A DNA stretch of 64,000 nt from CAJQLB01 sp905479065 (GCA_943846735.1 OX044364.1:1550001-1614000); one strand, 5' to 3'. Counted from the first letter of the stretch, positions 8,886 to 18,299 are shown. Notes: a model not told the origin generated them from the sequence alone. Numbers and translations: made by a program.

Positions 8886-9632
8886 TTATTCAATTTTATA
8901 TAAAATTGGCTTACTTGGGGTTGCATCATTTTCAAAAGGTGCTATTTGTAGATTTAACATGTATTTACCATCTTGTATATGATTGTAGACATAAATAAAC
9001 TCCGTGATGGTAGCATCTAACCTCAATACACCATTAGTATTCCAAAAAACATGATGTCCGACGAGCTCCCCACCATCATTCTCTTTATCAACACTAGGCA
9101 AGTCAATAAGCAGATGTTTTATTCCTTTCTTTACAAGATAGGTCATGGCTTCCCTGTCAAAATAAGGCCAATTGGTGTCTGAGTACTGCTTGGATAACTT
9201 GTCCCGAGTGTTTGGGATTGTTCTTACAATTAATGCCTCTCTCTTTTTATTACCTAGAGCAAATTGAAGCTGCTTTTTTGAGATAATAAAATCTTGCATG
9301 TAATTCTCAGGAGCTACAGTGATCACCTCTGCCAAAAAGAAAAATTGCTTTAAGTGGTTATTAATACTATATTTTTCTTTGGTAATATGTCCAACACATT
9401 CAGTATGTGTCCCATGCGCATGAGGATTAAATTTAATATTATTGAAATTGATAGAAGCTCCGTCAGCTACTGTGTAGGTCTTATTATCTATTACAACTGG
9501 TTCTATGATGGGTTCTTTCAAATACCATGCATTTACATTGTTTATTGAAGCCTTCATTGGTATTGAAATATCTAAAGGTTTTGATAGATCAATTATAAAT
9601 TTCTGAGACCTATAATGTACATGTGTGAGCAT
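8886..9632 (-). CDS. Cyclase-family (kynurenine formamidase-like) metal-dependent hydrolase
   Basis: A protein of about 248 residues in the PF04199 cyclase family, which includes kynurenine formamidase and isatin hydrolase. The metal-binding motif of the H-x-G-T-H-x-D/E type appears as NPHAHGTHTE near residues 70-78, and a second conserved block is KKGIKHLLIDLPSVDKENDGG with a downstream HHVFW. The ATG at 9632 is preferred over a TTG two codons upstream. There is no signal peptide. It probably hydrolyses an amide or lactone-like bond, but no tryptophan-catabolism genes are nearby to fix the substrate. Confidence 0.8.
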   Translation of the reverse strand: MLTHVHYRSQKFIIDLSKPLDISIPMKASINNVNAWYLKEPIIEPVVIDNKTYTVADGASINFNNIKFNPHAHGTHTECVGHITKEKYSINNHLKQFFFLAEVITVAPENYMQDFIISKKQLQFALGNKKREALIVRTIPNTRDKLSKQYSDTNWPYFDREAMTYLVKKGIKHLLIDLPSVDKENDGGELVGHHVFWNTNGVLRLDATITEFIYVYNHIQDGKYMLNLQIAPFENDATPSKPILYKIE

Positions 9633-9644
9633 TGTCAAATATAA

Positions 9645-10769
9645 TTAAATCATAAATAAATCGGAGGCTATCCCATCAATTAAAAACATGCCCTTGCGCG
9701 TAGCCTTAATATTCCCCTCTGACATTTCTAAAACCCCATTTTTGAGGTGTGATTGGGTTGCATTTATAAGATAGCGAACAAATTCAGGTGAAAAATTCTT
9801 TTCAACCGTTGATAATGAAATCCCCCAGATAGTTCTTAATCTCAGCATTATATACTCATTGTAGCGATCTTTATCGGATAAAATTTCTACCTCGCAAGGT
9901 AATGTGTCTTTTTCAAGGGAGAGTATATATTTTATATTATTGCGAATATTCCAACTGCGTTTGCCATGATGAAATGAATGTGCCGAAGGCCCAATACCCA
10001 AATAAGATTTTCCTTCCCAATATCGCGAATTATGAATAGAAAAATACTCTGGCTTACCAAAATTAGAGGTCTCATAGTGCACAAACCCGCATTTTTCTGC
10101 TTCAATTATTAAATGCTCAAAATGTTGTCGAGCTACTTCCTCATCTAGAGGCGGATAAAGCCCTTTATCAATAAAATTATGTAATGCTGTTTTAGGCTCA
10201 ACAGTCAGTGCGTAACTAGAAATATGATTTACGCCAAAATTAAATGCAGTATGCAAATTATCATGCCATGTCGTTAAGTTCATACCAGGGATTCCATAAA
10301 TTAAATCAATGGAAATATTATCAAAATATTTTGTAGCGTGTTTCAAACATTTTGTTGCCTCCTCTGAATTATGTGCACGATTCATCATTATTAAATGATC
10401 GTTGATAAACGATTGAATACCAATACTCAATCTGTTTATTGAACTTTGAGATAACTCAATAATGCGATCTTTTGTTAAATCATCAGGATTAGCCTCTAAA
10501 GTAATCTCTGGGTTTTTTATAACATGATAACATTTATAAATAGTATCTATCATTACTTGCAACTCTTCATTAGATAGCAAGCTAGGGGTTCCCCCCCCAA
10601 AATAAATAGTTTCTACCGATTGCCCTTCAAAATCAGTTGCTCTCAATACTAATTCTTTTCGAATCGCAAAAAGCAACTCATTCTTTTTTTTTAATGACGT
10701 TGAAAAATGAAAATCACAATAGTAACATGATTGTTTACAAAATGGTATATGGATATAAATTCCTGCGAT
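9645..10769 (-). CDS. hemW: HemW-type radical SAM protein, apparently with an ATC start codon
   Basis: Residues that match full-length HemW (374 aa) begin at an ATC codon at 10769, reading (M)AGIYIHIPFCKQSCYYC. This gives the radical-SAM cysteines Cys11, Cys15 and Cys18. Further marks are YFGGGTPSLL and the C-terminal HemW domain. An in-frame stop lies two codons upstream of the ATC (TAA GTT ATC), so no upstream start is possible. The first usable ATG/GTG/TTG downstream is the TTG at 10676, which would remove the whole iron-sulfur motif. HemW is a heme chaperone related to coproporphyrinogen dehydrogenase. Either the ATC is a real rare start or it is a point change or sequence error in the ATG. 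Confidence 0.85.
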   Translation of the reverse strand: MAGIYIHIPFCKQSCYYCDFHFSTSLKKKNELLFAIRKELVLRATDFEGQSVETIYFGGGTPSLLSNEELQVMIDTIYKCYHVIKNPEITLEANPDDLTKDRIIELSQSSINRLSIGIQSFINDHLIMMNRAHNSEEATKCLKHATKYFDNISIDLIYGIPGMNLTTWHDNLHTAFNFGVNHISSYALTVEPKTALHNFIDKGLYPPLDEEVARQHFEHLIIEAEKCGFVHYETSNFGKPEYFSIHNSRYWEGKSYLGIGPSAHSFHHGKRSWNIRNNIKYILSLEKDTLPCEVEILSDKDRYNEYIMLRLRTIWGISLSTVEKNFSPEFVRYLINATQSHLKNGVLEMSEGNIKATRKGMFLIDGIASDLFMI

Positions 10770-10821
10770 AACTTAATGATTTAAATATAGTAACTCTGAC
10801 ATCATGACCTTGTTATTCATA

Positions 10822-11376
10822 TCAATCGATTTTATCTTTATTCTGTTTAACAAAACTTTCCCATCCAGAATAATTTTTACCCACTGTAATCTTACCAGAG
10901 TTATAAAAGTGACAAACAGCAGCAGCCAAACCATCAGTAGCGTCTAAATTTTTTGGTAATGTTTTTAAATTGAGAAGACTTTGAAGCATTTTAGCAACTT
11001 GCTCTTTACTCGCGTTACCGTTACCTGTAATTGCCATCTTTATCTTTTTTGGTAAATACTCTGTGATTGGTATTTGCCTAGATAGTCCAGCTGCCATAGC
11101 CACTCCTTGTGCTCTTCCCAGTTTGAGCATACTTTGCACATTTTTCCCAAAGAAGGGAGCTTCAATAGCAATTTCATCTGGATGATGGCTCTCAATAAGC
11201 TCAATGGTTCGCTCAAAAATAAGCTTCAATTTAAGATAATGATCATCATATTTCTTTAAGTTTAATTCGTTGAGTTGAATAAACTTCATTTGTTTACCAA
11301 CAACTTGTATAAGCCCAAAACCCATAATAGTGGTTCCTGGATCAATCCCTAAAATAATACGTTCTTTTTTTTTCAT
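10822..11376 (-). CDS. ruvC: Holliday junction endodeoxyribonuclease RuvC
   Basis: A resolvase of 184 residues from the ATG at 11376. The four acidic catalytic residues are visible: Asp12 in GIDPGT, Glu72 in IAIEAPFFG, and Asp145/Asp148 in LDATDGLAAAVCH. It cuts Holliday junctions during recombinational repair, with RuvAB as partner. The ATG overlaps the stop of the upstream gene in a TAATG arrangement, which supports this start over a TTG six codons further upstream. The C-terminus has a short lysine-rich extension (KQNKDKID). Confidence 0.95.
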   Translation of the reverse strand: MKKKERIILGIDPGTTIMGFGLIQVVGKQMKFIQLNELNLKKYDDHYLKLKLIFERTIELIESHHPDEIAIEAPFFGKNVQSMLKLGRAQGVAMAAGLSRQIPITEYLPKKIKMAITGNGNASKEQVAKMLQSLLNLKTLPKNLDATDGLAAAVCHFYNSGKITVGKNYSGWESFVKQNKDKID

Positions 11377-12017
11377 TACTTGCAATATTGGCAACCACTT
11401 AGTGCAACTGTAAACCCAAAGGTTGTATATATTAGATCTCCTTTAAAGGAATAGCCATCAACTTCATTGCTATACTTGTCTTTTCCTACCATTGATTTTG
11501 CAAAACTTAAATCGCAAATCAAAGCAAATCTTTTTGTTATTGTGTATGAAATTTCTGTCCCAATCAAAATATTTAAAAAAGTATAGGTATTATCTGAATC
11601 ATTTGCCAAAGGTTTCGTGAAACTAATTCCAGGTCCAAAATGAACCTGTCCATAAAGATTCTTAGGGAAAATATCTAAAAAGTTTGTGAAATCATAAACA
11701 ATTTGCATATTAATTCGTGAATAGTTTAACTTAAAGATTGACGAGGTTGTGGCACTTACAGCTCTATTGAACCCAAAATCTAATTTGGCTCCCGTCGTTC
11801 TACTAAAAAGATATTGAAAACCAAAATCAACGGTTGGAAAATTAAATCTTTTACTGTAATATCCGTCATTTTCACCATCATCTATTGGATTATGTAAACC
11901 AAGCGCCAGTTTCATTCTAAATGTATCTGTATCATTTTGAGCAAAGGTGGTCAATAGTCCGCACAAAAAGATAAAACTAATAATGAATATGTTATATTTT
12001 TTAATAATCACAAGCAT
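11376..12017 (-). CDS. Outer-membrane beta-barrel protein, function unknown
   Basis: A 213-residue protein with a clear signal peptide (hydrophobic residues 8-26, ending TTFAQ). The body has alternating hydrophobic strands typical of a small outer-membrane barrel, such as FPTVDFGFQYLFS, GAKLDFGFNR, GQVHFGPGISFTK and LIYTTFGFTVAL. I do not recognise a named family beyond porin-like/OmpA-barrel proteins. It overlaps ruvC by one base, so the two are co-transcribed. The C-terminal end is unusual in having two cysteines (GCQYCK) rather than the usual aromatic last residue of barrels. Confidence 0.65.
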   Translation of the reverse strand: MLVIIKKYNIFIISFIFLCGLLTTFAQNDTDTFRMKLALGLHNPIDDGENDGYYSKRFNFPTVDFGFQYLFSRTTGAKLDFGFNRAVSATTSSIFKLNYSRINMQIVYDFTNFLDIFPKNLYGQVHFGPGISFTKPLANDSDNTYTFLNILIGTEISYTITKRFALICDLSFAKSMVGKDKYSNEVDGYSFKGDLIYTTFGFTVALSGCQYCK

Positions 12018-12059
12018 TAATAATAAAAGTTTTAATTTGTGAATTGTTTACGTAACATC

Positions 12060-13046
12060 ATGACACTTTCAAACAAAATTAAGGAAATGTTTTTTATGCT
12101 TTTTAAAATAAGTGTTGTGATTATTGCATTGCATTACATCTTAAAAAAATTAACTACAAATGAGCATTTAAGTTTTTCTAGTTTTTTAAAATTTTTAGCA
12201 AAAAATGACCTTTTTTTGTTAAAAACAATCATTTTTTTGTTCATTTTGTCCATTTTTAACTGGTTTATTGAAATTTTAAAATGGCAAAATTTAGTAAAAA
12301 GTATAAAAAAAATTACCATAATGCAGGCCTTAAAACAGTCGCTAGTTGCATTAACTTTTTCCATATTCACCCCAAATAAAATAGGCGATTATGCCGCCAA
12401 AACTGTCTATTTTTCAGCCTCTAAAAAATATCATATAATATTTTTAAATTTTTTAAATAATATGGGGCAATTATTTGCAACGTGTCTCTTCGGAATTGTT
12501 GGCTTGACACTTTACATAGTAAAATATCGTATCAATGTTTCACATCAAAATTTGTATCAAATACTCTCTATTGGTATTTTTATTATTCTCTTAATGCTCT
12601 TTAGTTATAAATACTTTAGACCTCATCTTATTTCTAAACCATTAAAAAAGATTGTGTCTTTGTTAAACTACGTATCTGCGACAATACAGAAAAAAAATAT
12701 CTTTTTATCTCTACTTCGTTATTTAGTTTTCTCATTTCAATTTTATGTGCTTTTAGTTTTACTAAATGTTAATTTATCCTATTTTGACGCAATGATTCCC
12801 ATTACATCAATGTATTTATTATCCTCAATTATACCAACAATTGTTTTATTTGATTTTGCTGTAAAAGGGAGTATTGCCTTGTATATTTTTGAAATTGTGG
12901 GAGTCAAAGAAATAACAATCATAAGTACTGTCACGCTCATGTGGCTTTTAAATGTTGTTGTTCCAACATTAATTGGAAGTTTTTTTGTTTTACGTTTCAA
13001 TTTTACACACTCAGTGAACCTTACAAAAAAAGTGACGGTTAAATGA
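12060..13046 (+). CDS. Flippase-like integral membrane protein (lysylphosphatidylglycerol synthase TM-domain type)
   Basis: A polytopic protein of 328 residues from the ATG at 12060, with about eight hydrophobic segments. The sequence TFSIFTPNKIGDYAAK near residues 95-110 matches the conserved 'F-P-x-R/K-x-G-[DE]' signature of the UPF0104/AglD-like family, whose members include the membrane part of MprF and glycolipid-associated proteins. A GTG seven codons upstream is a possible but less likely start. The stop overlaps the start of a GT2 glycosyltransferase gene by four bases, so the two proteins probably act together in making or moving a glycolipid or membrane polysaccharide precursor. Substrate unknown. 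Confidence 0.75.
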   Translation: MTLSNKIKEMFFMLFKISVVIIALHYILKKLTTNEHLSFSSFLKFLAKNDLFLLKTIIFLFILSIFNWFIEILKWQNLVKSIKKITIMQALKQSLVALTFSIFTPNKIGDYAAKTVYFSASKKYHIIFLNFLNNMGQLFATCLFGIVGLTLYIVKYRINVSHQNLYQILSIGIFIILLMLFSYKYFRPHLISKPLKKIVSLLNYVSATIQKKNIFLSLLRYLVFSFQFYVLLVLLNVNLSYFDAMIPITSMYLLSSIIPTIVLFDFAVKGSIALYIFEIVGVKEITIISTVTLMWLLNVVVPTLIGSFFVLRFNFTHSVNLTKKVTVK

Positions 13047-14164
13047 TTGTAGTGTTTTCATTAATTACCCTTATTTACATATGTACCATTATTATGATTT
13101 ATGTAGGTTACAACAATGTGAAATCTGTCAAAACAAAACCTTCAGAGACTCCAACATCAACATTCTCTATCATTATTCCATTTCGAAATGAAGCTAAAAA
13201 TCTGAAAGAACTGATCAAGTCATTAAATATTATAGACTATCCAAAAGAGCTGTTTGAAGTTGTTTTTGTGAATGACAACTCTACCGACAGTTCAACTAGT
13301 ATTATTAATGATCATAATATGCTTACAAACACTGTGGTAATTAATAGCAAACGAATGAGTAACTCCCCTAAAAAAGATGCTATTCAAACTGCTATTCTAA
13401 ATTCACAGTTTAATTATATAATTACTACTGATGCCGATTGTATTGTTCCTAAATCATGGCTTCATGCTTACAATAGCATAATCATCGATAAACATCCCAA
13501 ATTTATTGCTGCTCCGGTAACATATGAGGACTCAAACAAACTTCTTGCAGTCTTTCAATTACACGACTTTCTGAGCTTACAAGCTGTCACCATTGGTGCC
13601 TTTGGCTTAAAGAAACCATTTATGTGTAACGGGGCTAATTTATGTTATACGAAGTCTGTATTTTTAGAAGTAAATGGATTTGAAGGTAATCTTAACATGG
13701 CAAGTGGGGATGATGTTTTTTTTATGGAGAAAGTTATTCAAAAATATCCTAATGATATTTTTTATTTAAAATCACTTGAAGCTATTGTTTACACCAAACC
13801 GCTATCGTCCATAAAGTCGTTATTGCATCAACGAATGCGCTGGGCAGGAAAAACTTCAGCTTTTTCAGGCTTTTTTAGTAAGGCCATTGCACTTATTGTG
13901 CTTCTTATGAATATCTCTCTTATTTTATATTTAATTTTTGCTTTTTTAAATGATTTGCGATGGCATATTCTTATGCTAATATTTTTAATTAAGATCAGTT
14001 TTGACTTTTTGTTAATAAAGAAATCAATGGGGTTTTTTAAGCAAAAAAAAAGTTGTTATTATTATCCCATTAATAGTATACTCTATCCGTTTTTTACATT
14101 GATTGTTGTTTTTGCATCTTTCTTTTTCAAATATCGTTGGAAGGGAAGGACTTTTAAAAAATAA
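13043..14164 (+). CDS. Family 2 glycosyltransferase, membrane-anchored
   Basis: A 373-residue GT2 enzyme. One transmembrane segment (residues 1-22) precedes a GT-A catalytic domain that begins FSIIIPFRNEAKNLKELI. The metal-binding motif is TTDADC, the acceptor-side motif is ASGDDVFFMEK, and QRMRWAGK supplies the QxxRW element of processive-type GT2 proteins. Three C-terminal transmembrane segments follow (about 280-370). The architecture matches polysaccharide or glycolipid synthases at the inner membrane. It overlaps the preceding flippase-like gene by ATGA, a strong sign of coupling. Donor and acceptor sugars cannot be told from sequence. Confidence 0.88.
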   Translation: MIVVFSLITLIYICTIIMIYVGYNNVKSVKTKPSETPTSTFSIIIPFRNEAKNLKELIKSLNIIDYPKELFEVVFVNDNSTDSSTSIINDHNMLTNTVVINSKRMSNSPKKDAIQTAILNSQFNYIITTDADCIVPKSWLHAYNSIIIDKHPKFIAAPVTYEDSNKLLAVFQLHDFLSLQAVTIGAFGLKKPFMCNGANLCYTKSVFLEVNGFEGNLNMASGDDVFFMEKVIQKYPNDIFYLKSLEAIVYTKPLSSIKSLLHQRMRWAGKTSAFSGFFSKAIALIVLLMNISLILYLIFAFLNDLRWHILMLIFLIKISFDFLLIKKSMGFFKQKKSCYYYPINSILYPFFTLIVVFASFFFKYRWKGRTFKK

Positions 14165-14214
14165 TAGCTCTTGCCTTTAAAATTATTTACATATCAATTC
14201 CTAATAACAATATC

Positions 14215-14691
14215 TTAGTTAACTTGAATTAACATGGGTAATACAAATTCCGTATTTACCTGTTGGCCTCTTTTAATTGCGGGAAATATTTTTGGTAGCA
14301 ATAATAAGCTATTCGACACTAAGGAATCTAACTCTGGAATTTGAAATTTAGTAATGTCTTTTTGTTTTATTCCAGTAAGACGAGGCTTACCAGTCTTTGA
14401 AATATGAATATTTATCATCACTGTGTCATCAACAGTTTCAGTGACAATAATAAGAGACTCACTCAAACGTTTCGAAATGTGAGTTATTAATGTATTTTCA
14501 AAACATTGCTCAAGATCTTTTCGTGAATTCAAAGAATCACAAATCGTAAAGCTCGGATACGTATCAATATCATTCCAATTAAAAGTTTTAAATTCCTCCG
14601 TGACAATATCGTGAGAATTCAACCTTTGCTTATTAAAGTATTCACAAGAAAATATGCAAAGTATAAAAATAAAAATCGTTAGATTTTTCAT
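14215..14691 (-). CDS. Small lipoprotein with TonB-C-like region
   Basis: A 158-residue protein with a lipoprotein signal (IFILCIFSC, lipid cysteine at about residue 16). The body has the pattern of a TonB C-terminal fold: DTYPSFTICDS early on, then VMINIHISKTGKPRLTGIKQKD, followed by a final strand FVLPMLIQVN. Such stand-alone TonB-C-like lipoproteins are common in flavobacteria, with unproven roles. No operon partner lies on the same strand. The call is a family impression rather than a motif-proven assignment. Confidence 0.55.
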   Translation of the reverse strand: MKNLTIFIFILCIFSCEYFNKQRLNSHDIVTEEFKTFNWNDIDTYPSFTICDSLNSRKDLEQCFENTLITHISKRLSESLIIVTETVDDTVMINIHISKTGKPRLTGIKQKDITKFQIPELDSLVSNSLLLLPKIFPAIKRGQQVNTEFVLPMLIQVN

Positions 14692-14888
14692 ATTTCTAAA
14701 CTAGGTCAGAAAAGTACGATTTTTTTTAGATGAATTCAATCATTAAATATTTATGTTATCACATGCTATCTTTTCAACATAACATTAAATTATCAACTCT
14801 AAAAAATCCTTTATTGAAGTCTAAATTTCTCTTTTTTGTGAAAGAACGTAACGAAATAGTAAGAGAATCGTCAAATAAGAAAATTCCC

Positions 14889-15386
14889 ATGGATTTAATT
14901 TTAATTCTTATTGCCACATTATTTGTTCTTTTGGGTCTAATTGGAAGTGTATTACCTATTTTACCCGGTCCAATCACTAGTTGGATTGGGCTTCTTATTA
15001 TTCATTTTACTGAGGCAATTCCTTTTAATTGGATGTTTTTAATTTTTACATTATTTGTCGCCATTTTTATTTGGTTTTTGGATTATATTTTTCCTGCAAT
15101 TGGAACAAAACATTTCGGTGGTAGTAAATATGGCGTTATTGGAACCTCAATTGGTTTCATTTTAGGAGTAATTTCTCCCGTCCCCTTTGGCATCATCATT
15201 GGTCCTTTTCTGGGAGCATTCATCGGTGAATACCTGAATAACACGAACTCAAGAGGTGCCCTAAAAGCAGCTTTTGGCTCATTCATTGGCTTTCTGACAT
15301 CAACTTTTTTAAAAATTATTGTGGCCTTTATTTACTTTGGATTATTTATACATAAAGTATGGGAAGTAAAAGATACTTTATTTTAA
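14889..15386 (+). CDS. DUF456 family membrane protein
   Basis: A 165-residue, glycine-rich membrane protein. It starts MDLILILIATLFVLLGLIGS and contains VLPILPGPITSWIGLLI, FGGSKYGVIGTSIGFILG and GIIIGPFLGAFIGEYLN, the standard features of DUF456. The ATG at 14889 gives the usual family length. An in-frame ATG at 14730 would add 53 residues that are lysine-rich and not part of the family. Function is unknown; family members are predicted inner-membrane proteins. A strong terminator follows at once. Confidence 0.85.
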   Translation: MDLILILIATLFVLLGLIGSVLPILPGPITSWIGLLIIHFTEAIPFNWMFLIFTLFVAIFIWFLDYIFPAIGTKHFGGSKYGVIGTSIGFILGVISPVPFGIIIGPFLGAFIGEYLNNTNSRGALKAAFGSFIGFLTSTFLKIIVAFIYFGLFIHKVWEVKDTLF

Positions 15387-15431
15387 AAAGCCTTATTTCG
15401 GTGTTAGGGATTGCATGAAATAAGGCTTTTT
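15385..15431. terminator. Rho-independent terminator, 15-bp perfect stem
   Basis: The arms AAAAAGCCTTATTTC (15385-15399) and GAAATAAGGCTTTTT (15417-15431) are perfectly complementary with a 17-base loop. The A-run and T-run make it usable on both strands. It follows the DUF456 stop and lies downstream of nothing on the minus strand, so it mainly ends the plus-strand transcript. Confidence 0.85.
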
Positions 15432-15603
15432 ACTTAATTGTTCAATCGATTAATCAGAGGGATTAGAATAATCAAATTGATAAACAAATATACTTGTAAT
15501 TAAATAGGTACAGGTGCGGTAAAACCACAAAAAAAGTATGGAAAACCCGTAACATCATGTGACTAGAATGTTTAGTTAAAAGAAGTTCACTGAAAACGTA
15601 CTC

Positions 15604-16275
15604 CTACAAAAATCCTTTTTTTCGCGCCTCGCTTAATAACGTCTCATCTTTACCGTCTTCAATTAAGAACAAATCTTTTAGATGTTTTTTACGCTTCTCA
15701 ATGGCGCTCATCGATAAATCGATATAATCTCTAAGACTTTTAGTTTTTACACCTTGAGACAAAAGATGTAATATTTTACGATTGATATTATCGAGATAAA
15801 GATCATGACTCACAGTAGTTTTTAAAAAATTACTAACGGTACTACTATAGTAGGGCGGGTCTAACAAAATATGCTGAAATGCTTCAGCTAGTTCACTTGA
15901 TGTCAAATCACTTTTTATCAATAATCCTTCAGGATTAATCTCATTTATGATATTTAAAATTCTAAACGACTCATTAAACATTGTTAGTATGATAATTTTA
16001 GCATCAGGCAAATAGGTCCTCGCAATTTTTGCCAAATCTTCTCCTGAAGTAATCAAACCATCTTTCGAGGACGGTAAGCTGATATCAAAAAATAAAACAT
16101 CATAATGTTCTGTATTAGCTGCATTTTTTATGAGTTCATTGGCTCGATCACAGTCGTGAGCGATATCAATAACTATTTCTTGATGTACCTTTTTCGAGGC
16201 AATCAATGTGTTTTGGTACCCCTCAATTATCATTGGATGATCGTCAACCATTAATATTTTCAATTCTTGAGTCAT
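15604..16275 (-). CDS. Response regulator, receiver plus LuxR-type helix-turn-helix
   Basis: A 223-residue response regulator. The receiver domain (1-130) has the acidic pair Asp11/Asp12 in MVDDHP and the phosphoacceptor Asp64 in LFFDISLP. The C-terminal domain, NRKILHLLSQGVKTKSLRDYIDLSMSAIEKRKKHLKDLF, is a LuxR/NarL-type DNA-binding helix-turn-helix. The start overlaps the sensor kinase stop by four bases (ATGA), so the kinase is its partner. No target operon is evident. The 217 bases downstream hold a terminator and no gene. Confidence 0.92.
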   Translation of the reverse strand: MTQELKILMVDDHPMIIEGYQNTLIASKKVHQEIVIDIAHDCDRANELIKNAANTEHYDVLFFDISLPSSKDGLITSGEDLAKIARTYLPDAKIIILTMFNESFRILNIINEINPEGLLIKSDLTSSELAEAFQHILLDPPYYSSTVSNFLKTTVSHDLYLDNINRKILHLLSQGVKTKSLRDYIDLSMSAIEKRKKHLKDLFLIEDGKDETLLSEARKKGFL

Positions 16276-18299
16276 ACAGTTTTTTCTTGTGGTATCATTA
16301 TTTCAAAAGATGAGCCTGAATTGATTTGAGAAGATATTTTGAGTTCGCCTTTCATATCTTTTACTCGAGATTGAATATTCTTCAAACCAATTCCCTTCCT
16401 AGCTTTTGAAACATTAAAGCCATTTCCATCATCTTCTATAGCAATGAAAATTACGTTATTTTTTAATTTAAAACTAATTTTTGTGGTTGTGGCATTTGCA
16501 TGTTTATAAATATTTTGCAAACTTTCTTGGACAATTCTGTAGATATGAATTTTTGTTTTATTTGGAAATAACTCCCAATTAATTGAGGTATTATTGTCAA
16601 ATGAAAAATTAAGACCATAGGCCTGAGCTTGGGTTTCAATGAGCGTTTCCATGATATCCACAAAATTTGATTCAGAAACAAAATCATTACTTAAATCATG
16701 GGATATTTTTCTAATTTCTTCTTCAACATCTTTTAATCCTTTTAAATACTTATCTCTTGTTTCCATTGCCTCTGTAGTGGTCTTTGTATTGAGGCTGTCT
16801 AAATTTAATCGTGTCCCAAAAAGCTTTCCTAAAACACCATCATGAAGTTCTTTAGAAATACGTTTTTTTTCTTGAGTCCTACCTTCTTCTAATTTATTTT
16901 GTTGATCAATCATTAAATTATAAATATTTTCATTCGCCTCTTGCTGAATCTGATTAAAACGTAATTGTTTGTTTTTAGATCTCTGATTTATAATGATAAT
17001 AATTAAAAGTACTGCTACAAATAGACCGATTGATGATAGAAGAAAAATAAGGCGTTCTTTAGAAATTTGTTCCTTTTCTGCAATTATTTGATCTGTTTCA
17101 AATTCGATTCGAGTAAATTTATCCCTTGCTTTTCTTTCGTTTTTTAAGAGACTATCACTGAGCCTAATATGGTTACTTAAATACTGTGTAGCTGTCTTCC
17201 CTAATTCTAGTTCACCAAGTAATTTTAATGCTTGTAATCGTTCACTATTTGAATTTGTGATTGTTGCAAATTCTAATAACTTTTTAGAATAGAAAATGGC
17301 CGAATCTCGCAGTGACGTTTTGTTGTAAATATCAGCCAAAAAACCATAATTACCCATTTCATTGATGGTGTCATCTAAACTATCACTAATTCTTATAGCA
17401 TTAAATAATATCTTTTTTGATTCTTGTGCATGCTCAGGGTTTAACACAAATTTTAATCGTGCCACATTACCAATAGCAATTACATACAGTTTTGTGTCAA
17501 TTTCATATAACTGTTTGTCATTCGCTAATTCTTCATAAAACTCAAGTGCTCTTTTTAAATTCCCTTGACCTTCGATTGTATAGGCTAAGTTATTAATGGT
17601 ATTGAGATAGTATATTTTACCATTATTAATTTTTTTCGAAATTTCAATAGACTTATTGTAATAACTTATTGCTTCGTCACGTCTTTCAAGACGTTCAGAA
17701 ATAACCGCAAGAATATTATTTAAAGCCCAAAGTGATTTATAATTTTCATCATTTTGTTCTGCTTTTTGAAGAAGTTTTATCGCTGTAATTGCATTTTTTT
17801 CACATCCAACATAATCCTTCTCTGACTCTTGAATATTAGCCATGTTTTGTAAAACATAAGCTTCGTCAACAGGCTTATTTAGATATCTGTATAAATTTTG
17901 CGCGCGATAATAGTAATAATAAGCACTGTCATTTTGAGTATTATTATGATAATAGTAACCTAAATAGTGATTGGCCTTAACAATCATTAAAGTATCTTTT
18001 GTTGTCTCCGAAAGCTTTAAGGTTTTATGACTGTACTTACGATAATTTTCATAGTCTCCCGTCAACAGGTAAGTGTAAGCAAGATTAAGAGTACTCCTTG
18101 CCATGGTGCTATCAATATTAGTCTGATTTGACAGGCTGTAAGATTTTAGGGCATAATCAAATCTTTCTTTTTCAGAAATAGAAACGTCAGTGGATAAATT
18201 TCTAAGAATTAAAATACTGTCTATAAGCTTGTTATTAGTTTGTCCAAGAAGGCATAACGGAACTAGAAGAAAAACAAAAACATGTTTTAACAAATTCAA
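16272..18299 (-). CDS. TPR-type sensor histidine kinase (HisKA_3), TTG start
   Basis: A 675-residue membrane sensor. Order: signal peptide (1-19), a periplasmic array of TPR-like helical repeats (about 40-380), a coiled segment, one transmembrane helix (about 415-437), the HisKA_3 phosphoacceptor segment with His486 in RISKELHDGVLGKLFG, and a HATPase domain with QESLQNIYKHAN, DDGNGFN and GIGLKNIQSR. An in-frame stop lies three codons before the TTG at 18299 and no in-frame ATG precedes the signal peptide, so TTG is the likely start. It should phosphorylate the overlapping response regulator. TPR sensors of this kind are common in Bacteroidota, but their ligands are mostly unknown. Confidence 0.92.
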   Translation of the reverse strand: MNLLKHVFVFLLVPLCLLGQTNNKLIDSILILRNLSTDVSISEKERFDYALKSYSLSNQTNIDSTMARSTLNLAYTYLLTGDYENYRKYSHKTLKLSETTKDTLMIVKANHYLGYYYHNNTQNDSAYYYYYRAQNLYRYLNKPVDEAYVLQNMANIQESEKDYVGCEKNAITAIKLLQKAEQNDENYKSLWALNNILAVISERLERRDEAISYYNKSIEISKKINNGKIYYLNTINNLAYTIEGQGNLKRALEFYEELANDKQLYEIDTKLYVIAIGNVARLKFVLNPEHAQESKKILFNAIRISDSLDDTINEMGNYGFLADIYNKTSLRDSAIFYSKKLLEFATITNSNSERLQALKLLGELELGKTATQYLSNHIRLSDSLLKNERKARDKFTRIEFETDQIIAEKEQISKERLIFLLSSIGLFVAVLLIIIIINQRSKNKQLRFNQIQQEANENIYNLMIDQQNKLEEGRTQEKKRISKELHDGVLGKLFGTRLNLDSLNTKTTTEAMETRDKYLKGLKDVEEEIRKISHDLSNDFVSESNFVDIMETLIETQAQAYGLNFSFDNNTSINWELFPNKTKIHIYRIVQESLQNIYKHANATTTKISFKLKNNVIFIAIEDDGNGFNVSKARKGIGLKNIQSRVKDMKGELKISSQINSGSSFEIMIPQEKTV

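Noticed and set aside
14730..14888. An in-frame extension of the DUF456 gene by 53 codons
   Set aside because: The added residues are lysine-rich and unlike the family, while the ATG at 14889 begins the first conserved helix.
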